Shown here: positions 49,609 to 60,219 of the stretch, in pieces
Layout: each line of letters starts with the position of its first letter
How positions within the stretch are numbered: the first letter of the stretch is position 1
NCBI GenBank assembly: GCA_026195255.1
Contig: JAPHSS010000002.1
Coordinates: forward strand, 1 to 64,000
Origin: Gammaproteobacteria bacterium
GTDB lineage: Bacteria; Pseudomonadota; Gammaproteobacteria; SZUA-229
Reading direction: 5' to 3'
Length of the DNA stretch: 64,000 nt
The notes under the pieces: generated by a model
Databases searched by the model: none
The model's input: the letters and a program-made list of their open reading frames with translations, nothing else
Told to the model about the DNA's origin: nothing
Program-made: the position numbers and the translations under genes

Positions 49609-49902
49609 ATGTTAAACGCGTTTAGAATACTTAGCCTGATAGAAGGTTTATCACTTATCACTCTGTTTATGATTGCCATGCCAGCCAAATATTACTTTCA
49701 AGTGTTTGATATTGTGTGGGTGGTTGGTATGACCCATGGTCTGTTATGGCTGGCTTATGTGGTGATGTCGCTGGCCGTGAGTCATAAACAGAACTGGTCA
49801 GTTATGTTCTGGATGTTAGTGTTACTGGCATCAGTTGTGCCATTTGCCTGTTTCGTGCTCGACAGGGAGCTTAAAAAGCAGGAATTAGAAGTCGCAGCAT
49901 AA
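49609..49902 (+). CDS. DUF3817 family small membrane protein
   Basis: FRILSLIEGLSLITLFMIAMPAKYYF...VGMTHGLLWLAYVV. Confidence 0.8.
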   Translation: MLNAFRILSLIEGLSLITLFMIAMPAKYYFQVFDIVWVVGMTHGLLWLAYVVMSLAVSHKQNWSVMFWMLVLLASVVPFACFVLDRELKKQELEVAA

Positions 49903-49915
49903 GTACTCTGCAAGA

Positions 49916-50119
49916 TTATTCGTGATTAATCATAATACTTGCAACGGCACCATCGTTATTGAAAGTTGCATGAAGACTAATATCACAGTCTTCGTCAGCT
50001 TCTGAAGACTCAATATTATCTGTTATATGCTGACTGGGTGTTAATAACACGCTGGATAAGTTGTCGTGTTTATCGGTATCATGTGTTGGCATAGCAAGTT
50101 GTTGTAAAGAAAATGACAT
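49916..50119 (-). CDS. Small hypothetical protein
   Basis: 67-aa ORF, MSFSLQQLAMPTHDTDKHDN...; isolated, convergent to DUF3817. Confidence 0.3.
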   Translation of the reverse strand: MSFSLQQLAMPTHDTDKHDNLSSVLLTPSQHITDNIESSEADEDCDISLHATFNNDGAVASIMINHE

Positions 50120-50829
50120 AATTTTTGACCATTATTTCGTTAATTATTTGAGCGTTTAATTTAGAGAAGGCTCAGCTTATTTAACTTATTATCATTTGAT
50201 CTTTATCGAGTTATAAATAATTTAGACTATATGTTCTATTTTAAATTTGATGTAATTCACACTAAACAGGTTTTTATCGTAAATTGATATGAAATATGAG
50301 GTTAAGTCGTTATTTTTCATACAAATATCGAGTACTAATTGTTGTTAATGCTATGAAATTTTTAATTTCGCAAAATATAATAATAAATAGCGAATGATTA
50401 TTGAGAGCATCTCATCACATCTGTCCTTAGTGGAATGATTGTTATTTAGCAAAAAACACAAAAGATTCGGCAGCGTAAAAAGTTTGTATGTTGCTTTCGT
50501 CGAATTTAAATGGGCTGGCTGTATTCCTGCGCTGGCTGAAAAATATACTGTTGCATGATACTTGTTAGACGCTTGTTAGACGCTGTATTTTTATTCGGCA
50601 GATCAAAAAAATTAAGAAAATCAATAACATATCAGCCGATCCCAGGTGAAAATTTGTAGAAGCTGTGACATTGATTAGCCTTTTAATGTTCGTATTTAAG
50701 AAAACAATAAAAATCAGTATCAGTTCACAATTAAGTCTTGTTTGCTTAGTCATAATTCACAATCTGTTTTTTAAGCTAATATACATCTACCGAAATTAAT
50801 AATCGGTATTTACCCGAGGATACCTAAAT

Positions 50830-51267
50830 ATGAAAAAATCAAATCAAGTTATGACTTTTACTGCTTTATTACTGGCTCTACCATTCAGTGTGTCGGCTGA
50901 ATCATGGAGTTGCCGACACGATAATAACGTGAGAGAAGTGCATGTCGTACAGGAAACTGAAGCAGCTGTGCCATGTAGTGTTGTTTATAAAAAATTGACG
51001 GAAGGTGTTGAAGACCAGGTGTTATGGACGGCCAATAGTGATGCAAATTATTGTCTGGAAAAAGCCCAGGGTTTAGTCGATAAACTAACAGGTTGGGGCT
51101 GGACGTGTGTAGAAACTATAGCAGATGAAACTGCAGCTGAAACAACAGTTGGAGCAGAAACGTTACCTGTAGAGGCTGAAGCAGAAGCAACACCAGAAAC
51201 TGCACCAGAAGCAGCACTGGAAGCAGAAGCAGCACCAGATGCTGCACCAGAAGCTATGCAACAATAA
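50830..51267 (+). CDS. Exported protein with Ala/Glu/Pro-rich C-terminal low-complexity tail
   Basis: Signal peptide; ESWSCRHDNNVREVHV; tail ETLPVEAEAEATPETAPEAALEAEAAPDAAPEAMQQ. Confidence 0.65.
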   Translation: MKKSNQVMTFTALLLALPFSVSAESWSCRHDNNVREVHVVQETEAAVPCSVVYKKLTEGVEDQVLWTANSDANYCLEKAQGLVDKLTGWGWTCVETIADETAAETTVGAETLPVEAEAEATPETAPEAALEAEAAPDAAPEAMQQ

Positions 51268-51272
51268 ATAAC

Positions 51273-51306
51273 AGATTGTTATTGTTATTGTTATTGTTAT
51301 TGTTAG
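51273..51306. repeat. Hexanucleotide microsatellite (TTATTG)n
   Basis: gaTTGTTATTGTTATTGTTATTGTTATTGTTAgtg just after the preceding stop codon. Confidence 0.8.
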
Positions 51307-51316
51307 TGTAAATCAG

Positions 51317-51366
51317 GGCTGGTCTTAAGTTATTACAAAATATATAACTTAAGACCAGCCTTTTTT
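51317..51366. terminator. Long hairpin terminator between convergent genes
   Basis: GGCTGGTCTTAAGTTAT tacaaaata TATAACTTAAGACCAGCCTTTTTT. Confidence 0.85.
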
Positions 51367-51392
51367 ACGTCAGATGAGTATTTAATGTTCAG

Positions 51393-52109
51393 TTAGAAGT
51401 GTAAAAATGCACCTAACATCAGGCCTTTAAACTCAAGATCAGCATTCAGGTTGCTAACATCATCAAGTTCAATTGTTGTTGATTTATAACCCGCTTCGAA
51501 ACCTAAAACGCCAATTTCATATATAGCACGTATGCGAATATCCTGATAAGTCACATCAGATACACTCAGCGTATTGATATCTCCACCGATAGAGAAACCG
51601 GTAAATGGCAGGTCGAATTGTGCTGCCAGGTATATCATGGGGATGGTTTCTGAGACAGATACCATTTCTGTATCTATCGCGAAATCACCATCTAGTTTGC
51701 GAAGATTCAAGCCAAAATCGAAATTGACCCAGTTATCCAGTAAACGCCAGTAGATGATGGCATCAGTGGTATCCAGGTTAACTGATGAATCACCACTTAC
51801 AGAGATTCCATTATAGTTAAGGTTAGTTGCTGTGCCCGAATGGCCTAATGTGGCGGCTTCTACACGTATATTGGGAATAAGGGGAACGAAGTGTTCAAAT
51901 GCGGCATAGAAATAGGTATCTGATTCTTTTTTATAGTTAAGGTCTGATCCAACATCAATAATATCATCACCAATAGTGCCAAATGTGCCCGTTGGATCGT
52001 GACTCCACGAGCCCCCGCCTACATATAAGCCCAAAGCATCAGCATTTACACTGCCTGCTGTTATAGATAAAACAAATAGAAGGGGTAACTTAAACTTTTT
52101 CATACTCAA
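51393..52109 (-). CDS. TIGR04219-like outer-membrane beta-barrel protein
   Basis: GLYVGGGSWSHDPTGTFG...FDFGLNLRKLDGDFAI; terminal aromatic. Confidence 0.75.
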   Translation of the reverse strand: MSMKKFKLPLLFVLSITAGSVNADALGLYVGGGSWSHDPTGTFGTIGDDIIDVGSDLNYKKESDTYFYAAFEHFVPLIPNIRVEAATLGHSGTATNLNYNGISVSGDSSVNLDTTDAIIYWRLLDNWVNFDFGLNLRKLDGDFAIDTEMVSVSETIPMIYLAAQFDLPFTGFSIGGDINTLSVSDVTYQDIRIRAIYEIGVLGFEAGYKSTTIELDDVSNLNADLEFKGLMLGAFLHF

Positions 52110-52468
52110 TACACCTGATAATAAACAATCATCAGTTTACTTTAAATGTTTTACTCATTCTGTGAAATAGCTTAATTTTTCAAATATTTTTTAAATCTCT
52201 GAAATTTTGATAAGGGCTTATACTTTGAAAGACAAGACCTGGTATTTGAGGCAAATATTAAGATATACCATGAGGTGTTATAAAAAAGACTCAATGAATG
52301 AAGAAGTGAATGATTCAATGCTCATAAATACCCATGCCCGAAAGGTAGTGGGCTGGAATTTTATTTACAACAAAATATTCATGCAATGGGTGCGGGCGCC
52401 ATTTCAGTATTAAAGAGTTATCTTAGTCGTTAATATATGACATTGGTGTATGTTCTGTGCAGGTAAAC

Positions 52469-53068
52469 TTATTTGAATGTTCGAAAAGTCAGGTTGACCC
52501 TTGGTGACTGAATATTTCTCATTTTGGGTAAACTATGAACCCAGTGAGATTGAGTTGAGCCTTTCATTACTAAAAGGCTGCCAGCTTCTAATGTAAGAGA
52601 GATAGTTTGTCTGCTGAGTTTATGTTTTAGAGAAAACTTTCTTTGCGCTCCAAAACTCAGTGAAGCAATTGATGCGTTTTTATCTAAAGTGGCTTCATCG
52701 TCACTATGCCAGCCCATAGCCTCTTCGCCATTGTGATATAAATTCAATAAACATGAGTTATATACAGTGTTGGTATTTTTTTCTACAATGGATTTTAATT
52801 CTAACAAATCTTTAGTCCAGCTTAGTGCATTTTTGGTGGTGTTAGAATAAGTATAGGCATAGTCACTGTCACCATACCAGGCGACTTTTCGTTTAGTTGT
52901 AATGTGTTTTCCGTAAATTATAACTTCGTCATTTTTCCATTTGATGGTGTTTAGCAACTGCTTTAGGTAATGATCATTTTCTTTATGTGATAAAACACAG
53001 GAAAAATAATTTAATTCTCCATCATAGGGAAGTAGGTTTAATAAAGGGTCATAATCAAATAAATCCAT
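52469..53068 (-). CDS. AlkB-like 2OG-Fe(II) oxygenase
   Basis: CLLNLYHNGEEAMGWHSDDEATLDKNASIASLSFGAQRKFSL...SHWVHSLPK...RVNLTFR. Confidence 0.9.
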   Translation of the reverse strand: MDLFDYDPLLNLLPYDGELNYFSCVLSHKENDHYLKQLLNTIKWKNDEVIIYGKHITTKRKVAWYGDSDYAYTYSNTTKNALSWTKDLLELKSIVEKNTNTVYNSCLLNLYHNGEEAMGWHSDDEATLDKNASIASLSFGAQRKFSLKHKLSRQTISLTLEAGSLLVMKGSTQSHWVHSLPKMRNIQSPRVNLTFRTFK

Positions 53069-53070
53069 AT

Positions 53071-53556
53071 TTAAGACTTATTTAACTGAGCCACAAGATT
53101 GCCACTGGTTCTGCGTAACCGTAGACTTAACATTTGTGAAATAATCCACAATAATTTAAATGCCAGTTTAGGTGACTCTTCCAGAAGTGAGAATAAAGCG
53201 TCTTTAGATAAAAACAGCATTTCTGTCTGTGTGGAGGCGATGGCCTGGGCCGAGCGTGATTCACCATCTATTAATGACATTTCACCAAAGCTTTGAGATG
53301 GAAAAATTGACGCAATTACATTTACTTTAGACCCAGATTCTTTTTTTATAATATCTATTTTGCCTTTTATGACAATAGCCATGGTATTGTCTTCTGCGCT
53401 TTCTTCAAATATTACAGTGTCTTTTGTTGCGCTATAGGCTTTCATATATTTGCTTATCATGCATATATCATTCCATGAAAAATCTTTTGCCCAGTTGGTT
53501 AGTTCTAGATAATTAGCAAGATCATCATCGGAGAGTCGAATTTGCTGTAATGCCAC
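53071..53556 (-). CDS. Cyclic nucleotide-binding domain protein
   Basis: DTVIFEESAEDNTMAIVIKGKIDIIKK...PSQSFGEMSLIDGESRSAQAIA; no HTH visible. Confidence 0.85.
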   Translation of the reverse strand: MALQQIRLSDDDLANYLELTNWAKDFSWNDICMISKYMKAYSATKDTVIFEESAEDNTMAIVIKGKIDIIKKESGSKVNVIASIFPSQSFGEMSLIDGESRSAQAIASTQTEMLFLSKDALFSLLEESPKLAFKLLWIISQMLSLRLRRTSGNLVAQLNKS

Positions 53557-53790
53557 TGTGTTACCTCGAATACATTAATCATTACGCTATAATTGTAATA
53601 CGTTTAATTTTAAAAAAATGCTTGTGATAAAGTATACAGCCACTCAAAAGTAAAATCTTCTTCACATATTTTCTAATGTGAATTGAGTTTGCTTATTTAA
53701 TGATTTATACCATAGTTTAAGGAGAAATTGAGTCTGGACGTTGTGTGAGTTATCTATTAGTGCCAATAAGCCATTACACGGAGGTGTAAA

Positions 53791-54876
53791 ATGAAAAAAC
53801 AGGCGAAATCAAAAAACTGTCATGATATTGATAATATGGTTGCCCAATGCGGCTTACCAGGTGTAGCGGATAGACAGTTAGATGAACATATGGACCCGGG
53901 TAGAGAATATCTTATACGGTATATAGAAAAGAAGTGGGTTAATAACACCGTTTTACATTATTACTTTTTCAGTTCGCCAGCTAATTGGCGAGCTAGTGAT
54001 AAACAGAAACAAGTGGTTAGAAATGCATTTAAAGAATGGAAGCAATTAGGTATCGGGCTTGAGTTTGTTGAAGTGTATAAAGCTGAGGATGCTGAAATAC
54101 GGATTGGATTTCAACGTGGCGGTTCCTGGTCATATGTCGGACGTGATGCAATAGACCTGGTAAGTAATGTAAATGAAAGAACCATGAACTTTGGCTGGGA
54201 TTTAACAACGCCTTATGGGAAAGATACTGCGCTACATGAAATTGGTCATGCCTTAGGTTTTCCCCATGAACACCAAAATCCTAATGCAGGGATTATATGG
54301 AATGTTGATGAGGTAAATAGAGCGTTTAGCGGGCCTCCAAATAACTGGGATGAAGCAAAAATCTATCATAATATTCTCAGAAAAGTATCATCAGCTGAAG
54401 TAGAAGGCTCAAACTGGGATAAAAATTCAATTATGCATTATCAGTTTTCTGCCGGACTGATAAAGTCTCCAGCAGGATATCAGAATAAAGCATTAATTCC
54501 TCAGCCTGGCTTATCTGTAACAGATAAAGCAGAGGTGAAAAAATTCTACCCCGATACCAGTAAAAAGCAGGTTGTAGAATTAAAGCCCTTTTTATCAAAA
54601 ATAGTTAAACTCACGGCGGGCCAACAGATTGATTATCTTATTAAACCGTCTATAAGTCGCAAATATGTTATGCAGTCATTTGGCACTATGGATACGGTTA
54701 TGGTGTTATTTGAAGATGATAATGATACGCCGGTTTATCTTGAAGGTGACGATGATAGTGGCACTAATACAAATTCAAAAATACAGTATCGACTAATAAG
54801 TGGTCGAAGTTATTATTTGAGAATACGCTTATATTATTCAACAGGTATAGGGCACGGTGGGGTGATGCTCTGGTAG
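53791..54876 (+). CDS. M12A (astacin-like) zinc metallopeptidase with C-terminal PPC-like domain
   Basis: HEIGHALGFPHEHQNP zinc motif and SIMHYQF Met-turn. Confidence 0.85.
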   Translation: MKKQAKSKNCHDIDNMVAQCGLPGVADRQLDEHMDPGREYLIRYIEKKWVNNTVLHYYFFSSPANWRASDKQKQVVRNAFKEWKQLGIGLEFVEVYKAEDAEIRIGFQRGGSWSYVGRDAIDLVSNVNERTMNFGWDLTTPYGKDTALHEIGHALGFPHEHQNPNAGIIWNVDEVNRAFSGPPNNWDEAKIYHNILRKVSSAEVEGSNWDKNSIMHYQFSAGLIKSPAGYQNKALIPQPGLSVTDKAEVKKFYPDTSKKQVVELKPFLSKIVKLTAGQQIDYLIKPSISRKYVMQSFGTMDTVMVLFEDDNDTPVYLEGDDDSGTNTNSKIQYRLISGRSYYLRIRLYYSTGIGHGGVMLW

Positions 54877-54961
54877 AAAGGCATGTTTCATTTTATATGC
54901 GGGTGTTATTAATAAACGTTTGCATATAGAGTGAAATTATACTGGAGAGTTATGTTAAAAA

Positions 54962-55537
54962 TTAAGGCGCCATTCCCTTGTCAGATATAATGCGTAGAAC
55001 TCTGCCATTATTAATATTCAGGGTAGTTACATCAACACTATGTTTCTTTTCATCACCCATAATCATATTCATCGAATGGTGATGAGAGCCTGTTTTTATA
55101 GCAATTTGACCTGAAATTTCACATAAACCTACTGTTTCTTCAGATTGTAAGCTTAAAACATAATGGCAGGCTTCCTGAGCATTCATTTTATCTGATGTTA
55201 AGTTCATCATCTGTATGAATTTATGATTCATTTTTTCAGCCGCACCCTCTTTCATAATGACTGCACCATAATGATTTGATGTCATAATTTCATCAATAAG
55301 TGAGGGGCTGTTAGTGTTGTTTCCCCACTTAAGCCAGTTCTCGTGGTGACCAAAATGCAGAGCTATCTTTTTTAGATCAGCCTCCTGAATATTGGCTTCT
55401 AATGAGTACCAGCGTCTAATGGTTCTTGGGTGTTTTGTTGTTACATTAGACAGGATTTTTTTAAACTCTTGATTACTGGCATTGATCTCTTTTTGTAAAA
55501 TATGCAAACGATCAATTACTTCACTCTTATATCCCAT
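54962..55537 (-). CDS. HTH + PAS-like protein, hypothetical regulator
   Basis: N-term TIRRWYSLEANIQEADLKKIALHFGHHENWLKWG; C-term sensor-like region. Confidence 0.5.
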   Translation of the reverse strand: MGYKSEVIDRLHILQKEINASNQEFKKILSNVTTKHPRTIRRWYSLEANIQEADLKKIALHFGHHENWLKWGNNTNSPSLIDEIMTSNHYGAVIMKEGAAEKMNHKFIQMMNLTSDKMNAQEACHYVLSLQSEETVGLCEISGQIAIKTGSHHHSMNMIMGDEKKHSVDVTTLNINNGRVLRIISDKGMAP

Positions 55538-55606
55538 TGCTTTACATCTATTTAAAACACCGACGTTTTAAATACCCTGGTGATTAGAAAAATATACATA
55601 ATGAGA

Positions 55607-55996
55607 CTAGCATAGTTTTAAATTATTAATTATGTCTAGTAGTCTTGAACTATCAATAGGTTTTGGCAAAAAATCTCTGATACCCAGATTTAAAAGTTCC
55701 TGGACAGTTGTTTCTGGGTGAAAACCGCTGCACAACACTATCGGTATCTGAGGGTTTACTTTTAACATTTCAACTGCAAGTTCATCACCATTCATATTAG
55801 GCATTGAAATATCTGAGAGTACAAAGTCATAGTTATTTAATTCAAAATCGCTAAGTGCAGCGAGGCTATTATTAAAAACAGTGGTTTTGCAGCCGTTAAA
55901 CGTTAACAGATCACTATAGTATTCGGCCAAAGTTTCATTATCATCAACAATTAAAACTCTAAAACTATCTGAAAGCATTTTATTCGGCACTACCAT
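55607..55996 (-). CDS. Single-domain response regulator
   Basis: RVLIVDDNETLAEYYSDLL...DFVLSDISMPNMNGDELA...FLPKPID. Confidence 0.9.
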   Translation of the reverse strand: MVVPNKMLSDSFRVLIVDDNETLAEYYSDLLTFNGCKTTVFNNSLAALSDFELNNYDFVLSDISMPNMNGDELAVEMLKVNPQIPIVLCSGFHPETTVQELLNLGIRDFLPKPIDSSRLLDIINNLKLC

Positions 55997-56291
55997 GTGA
56001 TCCCTTTCTTAAATATTGTAGTCATTTTTTGATATGGATATCAATTGCTTAGATGAATCCTACGTTACTAGCGCATATATACGTAAATTATAATATACTG
56101 ATTCGGACGAGTTATGTTCGTAATGTGTATAAATAGCAGGTTTTAACTGTTTTTACACACAAACTCGTGTTATTTATAAAAAATATTAAATAGATGTCCA
56201 ATTTATGTCCGCATTGAAGTCGTGATAGAGGGTTCAAATTTGCATTAAAAAAATCGTAGCTCAGGCTATCTGATTAATGAAAAAGACCCCA

Positions 56292-57083
56292 TTATTTATT
56301 ATTGAAGTTTATTAATCGTTTAACAGGGTTCTGTTGATAAAATAAAGCAAGCTCATCGTAAACCTGATGAAATTTATGTTGTAAGAGTTCGGGGGCTGTA
56401 AAAAAATACTCACTGGCTACAGCAAAGAACTCTACTGGTGATTGTGCAGCATAGGCATTGATGCTGGTTCTTTGTTGAGTGTGAACCTGAGTCAGAAGTC
56501 GTTCATATGCATCATTAAATATATTGTTCCAATCTGCTTCATTGTTACGCCCGGGGATAGGGGGAGTGCCGTTAGCACCTCTATTTAACATATCAATTTT
56601 ATGGCAGAACTCATGGATAATGACATTATGTCCTTTATCGTCATGTAGCATGTCATGCTCTATATCTTGCCACGACAAAATAACCGGGCCACGTGTCCAT
56701 GACTCACCTGAAAGTAAGACTTTTTGTGCGTGTACAACTCCTGCTTCATCAATGACATTACGTTTAACCCAGAAAGCTGAAGGGTAAACTGTAATTTGTA
56801 TAAAACCAGAGTAATAGTTAAGGCCAAGTTTTAATATTGGTACACATGCCTGTGATGCAATAATTAGTTTCATTTCATTTGTGAGCATGAGACCTTGTAC
56901 GCCCACAAACACTTTTTGTTTTAATAACACTGATGTAAGTGTACGTAATCGGGCCTTTTCTACAGATGATAAATAACGGATACAGGAAAACTTCCTGATT
57001 TGAGTCCAGCTTGAATAGTTTACAGGGTGCTTTTTTAGCGCCCTTAATATTCGCCAGTTATATATTTTTCGTAATAAAATCAT
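56292..57083 (-). CDS. M90 (MtfA-like) zinc peptidase
   Basis: VQGLMLTNEMKLIIASQACVPIL...NVIIHEFCHKIDMLNRGANGTPPIP. Confidence 0.85.
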   Translation of the reverse strand: MILLRKIYNWRILRALKKHPVNYSSWTQIRKFSCIRYLSSVEKARLRTLTSVLLKQKVFVGVQGLMLTNEMKLIIASQACVPILKLGLNYYSGFIQITVYPSAFWVKRNVIDEAGVVHAQKVLLSGESWTRGPVILSWQDIEHDMLHDDKGHNVIIHEFCHKIDMLNRGANGTPPIPGRNNEADWNNIFNDAYERLLTQVHTQQRTSINAYAAQSPVEFFAVASEYFFTAPELLQHKFHQVYDELALFYQQNPVKRLINFNNK

Positions 57084-57378
57084 GGATATGTGGTGTGTTT
57101 AATAAGAGTTAAACTTAACTTTATAGAGTTTACGTAAATAATGGCTAAAAATATATTAATTGACATAATAAAAAGTAAAATGTAAATCTTTAGATAGAGT
57201 ATTTAGTTTTGTGACGGATGTAACGTAGTTTATATTTTGGGGGGAGTAGTATATGAGTGCGTTTGTTATTCGTAGAGAATTAAAAGGGTGTTTTTTCAAA
57301 ATAAATGATAATCCATTCAAAAGATAAATCAGTCTTAAACGTTGTATTGATATTTTAACTTTTTTTGGAAATTGTTTT

Positions 57379-57693
57379 ATGAATTATAAATCAGAGCAAG
57401 CAACACATATTGTAAATATTCCCCTGGTTTTTCATGAAGAAAATCTAAGTGATGAGTCTAAATCTGTAAATCCTGGAAAGAGAAAAAAAGCAACACCAGC
57501 TTCTTTTAGTGATACACAGTATAAAGTTCGTTTAATTCGTTATACGGCAAACCTGAAAAACTTAATTGATAACCCTCCCGAGTTTGAGCATAGTAACCCC
57601 GATGGTGTTCATAATGATCAGATTGATAATTATTTATGGGTAGTCGGTGAGTTTATTAATGCTATGCATGAGTTAGGGCATAAACGTAAATAG
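57379..57693 (+). CDS. Hypothetical protein
   Basis: 104-aa ORF followed by hairpin terminator. Confidence 0.5.
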   Translation: MNYKSEQATHIVNIPLVFHEENLSDESKSVNPGKRKKATPASFSDTQYKVRLIRYTANLKNLIDNPPEFEHSNPDGVHNDQIDNYLWVVGEFINAMHELGHKRK

Positions 57694-57703
57694 TTAAACT
57701 CTT

Positions 57704-57740
57704 GTAAAAACGCTAAATGGGTGAAATTTAGCGTTTTTAC
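57704..57740 (+). terminator. Hairpin terminator
   Basis: GTAAAAACGCTAAAT gggtgaa ATTTAGCGTTTTTAC. Confidence 0.75.
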
Positions 57741-58033
57741 CTGGTTTATAAATTGTTATATGAATTATTCGATAAACTTTGATTATCGGTCTCGCGTATA
57801 CCTGGGCCTTCCATTATGAAATAAGCGGCTGGTAACATCAGCAATAATAAAAAAGTAGAAGGTCATATGCCATGGTGAAAATGGACACAAATACTTGAGG
57901 TTTAACCAGAAGGCAGCTGTTTGTAAGATGCCCGGAGCGCTTTGGTTAATGATGTTATAGGCATAAATGGTTAAGGGTTTGTTTAAATATCAAAATGTAA
58001 GTTGTTATTAATAAGCCATAATATTAATTATGA

Positions 58034-58936
58034 CTATAGCCTTTTTAGCAATATAGATGCTTTTTGTTTAGCTACCGCGTTCATTAAAGCCTGTTCAGGG
58101 TACAGGTCGTCCGGAGCATTAATAATGCTTAGCAAACGTTGGTTATATTTTTCTTTTCCGTGAAGTCGCCCATTAAGGTATTTAGCCTGTAAAAAATCTA
58201 CCATTAATAATCGATTTTTGTTGAAACTTCGGGCGCGCTCAAAATATTTTTTAGATAAATAATCATTGCCGCCAAGAAAGTCAGGTCGTCCTCCATAATA
58301 CACAGCAAAGAACAGAAAAGCGCCACCAGAATGATACGCCTCGTCTAGTTGAATAACCCGGTTCATGAGGATAGCCGTTTTATGAAGTTGAGTGAATAAG
58401 AGTAATTCTGGTTGTTTGATTTCTATTAACTTTGCCCAGCTGATAGCAGTCCAGTAAAGTGCATCTACTGCAGGTTTCGACAATTTATCAACTTTTAGTT
58501 GTAGGCCTGGTGATTTTCCCTGCAGATCTTTGGCGGTAATGCCGTGATAAGTTAACGCTGACATTGCATGGTTATATGCTTTGTAATAAAGGTCTATAGC
58601 CTGATTTTTATTATTGTCTTCAATAAAAGAAAAAGCATAACCATAATATGCTTGAGCTGCGTAAATATGTAAGCGTTTGTTGTTATTATCATTACGTAAC
58701 ATATTTTCAAGTTGTGCAATATTTTCGGGTAGTTGTTTTTTAACTTTTAAAAGATCTTTCTCAGCATTTAACAGAGTAATACTATCTTCAATAAATAATG
58801 ATGTAACATGCGCGGTGAATTTGCTTAATGAACAGGCGCTTAGTGAGATTAAACACAAACTGATCAAAGTTATCTGTAGGTGAAATTTTATTGTCATATC
58901 GACACCATAAAATTCTGCTTTCAAGAGGGGCGGCAA
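58034..58936 (-). CDS. TRAP-associated TatT-like TPR lipoprotein
   Basis: LISLSACSLSKFTAHV; KPAVDALYWTAISWAKLIEI; DEAYHSGGAFLFFAVYYGGRPDFLGG. Confidence 0.75.
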   Translation of the reverse strand: MPPLLKAEFYGVDMTIKFHLQITLISLCLISLSACSLSKFTAHVTSLFIEDSITLLNAEKDLLKVKKQLPENIAQLENMLRNDNNNKRLHIYAAQAYYGYAFSFIEDNNKNQAIDLYYKAYNHAMSALTYHGITAKDLQGKSPGLQLKVDKLSKPAVDALYWTAISWAKLIEIKQPELLLFTQLHKTAILMNRVIQLDEAYHSGGAFLFFAVYYGGRPDFLGGNDYLSKKYFERARSFNKNRLLMVDFLQAKYLNGRLHGKEKYNQRLLSIINAPDDLYPEQALMNAVAKQKASILLKRL

Positions 58937-59355
58937 CTATCACAATTTATCAGATATTTTTCTGTGATTTGGTTACAAAACTGAGTAAATAATTAGATAA
59001 AGCGACTGATTAAATTAGTCTGTAAAAGGGAAAGACAAATAGATGGGCTCATTTATTTAAAAATAAGGAATTTTTCCTGTTTTATATCGATCTACTTCTA
59101 TGGCATAAATTATGCCTTCTAGCGTGTTGCTCGTTTTCTAACTAGTGTAGAGATATTGGTAGCATTAAGCGCCAGGTGGTGTTTGAAATACTGGATTACT
59201 ACACTGAACATCTTCTGGTGGTATGGGTTTAGGGGACAGAGCGCCAGAAATCGGCGGTCTTTCCCCGATGGAGATGTGCTTTAGCGGGATAGGGTTGTTT
59301 AACAGAATAATCACGCTTTTTAGAGTATCTTGGTGTTATCATTATATCCTGGATC

Positions 59356-60219
59356 TTAGTCTTTCTCATCAAATGATAAAGCCCCTACACCTGTTCCACG
59401 AAATCGAACGATTACTATTTTCCCTTCATCGTCTTTTAGTGAAATGACATTGTTTTCTTCACTTTCATCACCAATAAAACTGGATTTCTCCAGGACAGGT
59501 TCTCTTTTGATTAGGGATGCAGGGGCTTTTACATTTTTTGTGCCCCAGCCATCAGCTTGCTTTGATTTATTAAAAGCAGCTAATGCTAATGCGAATTTTT
59601 TTTCCAGTTCTATCATTTCATCGAGTGAATCAAGGGAGAAACCATTTAAAAAGCTTTTTATGAAATCATTGCTGAAACTTTCTTTCATTTTTTTTACAAG
59701 CGTATAGGGTTGTCCAGCTGTTGCACTTAGTCGAATTGGGGCTGCTGCCGGGGTTATCCTTGGTTTGGCTTTTACTCGCTCTTTTCCTTCAACATAAGCT
59801 GCGGCTTTTTCAAGATAAATTTCTTCAGGATTTTCCTGTATAGCACGGGCGAGACTGGCACCTTTAACATCATCAAACTCACGTTTGGCAAGTACATTTG
59901 GTGAAATGCCTTCATCTTTAGCCATTTCAAACAGGCAGTTTGCATGGCAGTGCTGGAAGTAATCTTTTATAACCGGGCTTAAAGATAAATAAGCTTCAAT
60001 TTTCTCCATACCGCTTTTACCCGGATAACCTGCTCCAAAAGGTGGTTCAGCTTCTATATAATGACGTAATGTTTTAAAGGGATTGCCACTTTCATCATTA
60101 AGCTTCTTCCAGCCTTCTGCTTTACAGAACTGGGCCATAGCCTCGGCAAACTTTTCAATTTGCCCACCCTGTTTAATCATTTCGTGCTGATTGTTTATTG
60201 TATTATCTTGTTGTGTCAT
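59356..60219 (-). CDS. Hypothetical protein (287 aa)
   Basis: Long single ORF with no recognised family. Confidence 0.55.
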   Translation of the reverse strand: MTQQDNTINNQHEMIKQGGQIEKFAEAMAQFCKAEGWKKLNDESGNPFKTLRHYIEAEPPFGAGYPGKSGMEKIEAYLSLSPVIKDYFQHCHANCLFEMAKDEGISPNVLAKREFDDVKGASLARAIQENPEEIYLEKAAAYVEGKERVKAKPRITPAAAPIRLSATAGQPYTLVKKMKESFSNDFIKSFLNGFSLDSLDEMIELEKKFALALAAFNKSKQADGWGTKNVKAPASLIKREPVLEKSSFIGDESEENNVISLKDDEGKIVIVRFRGTGVGALSFDEKD

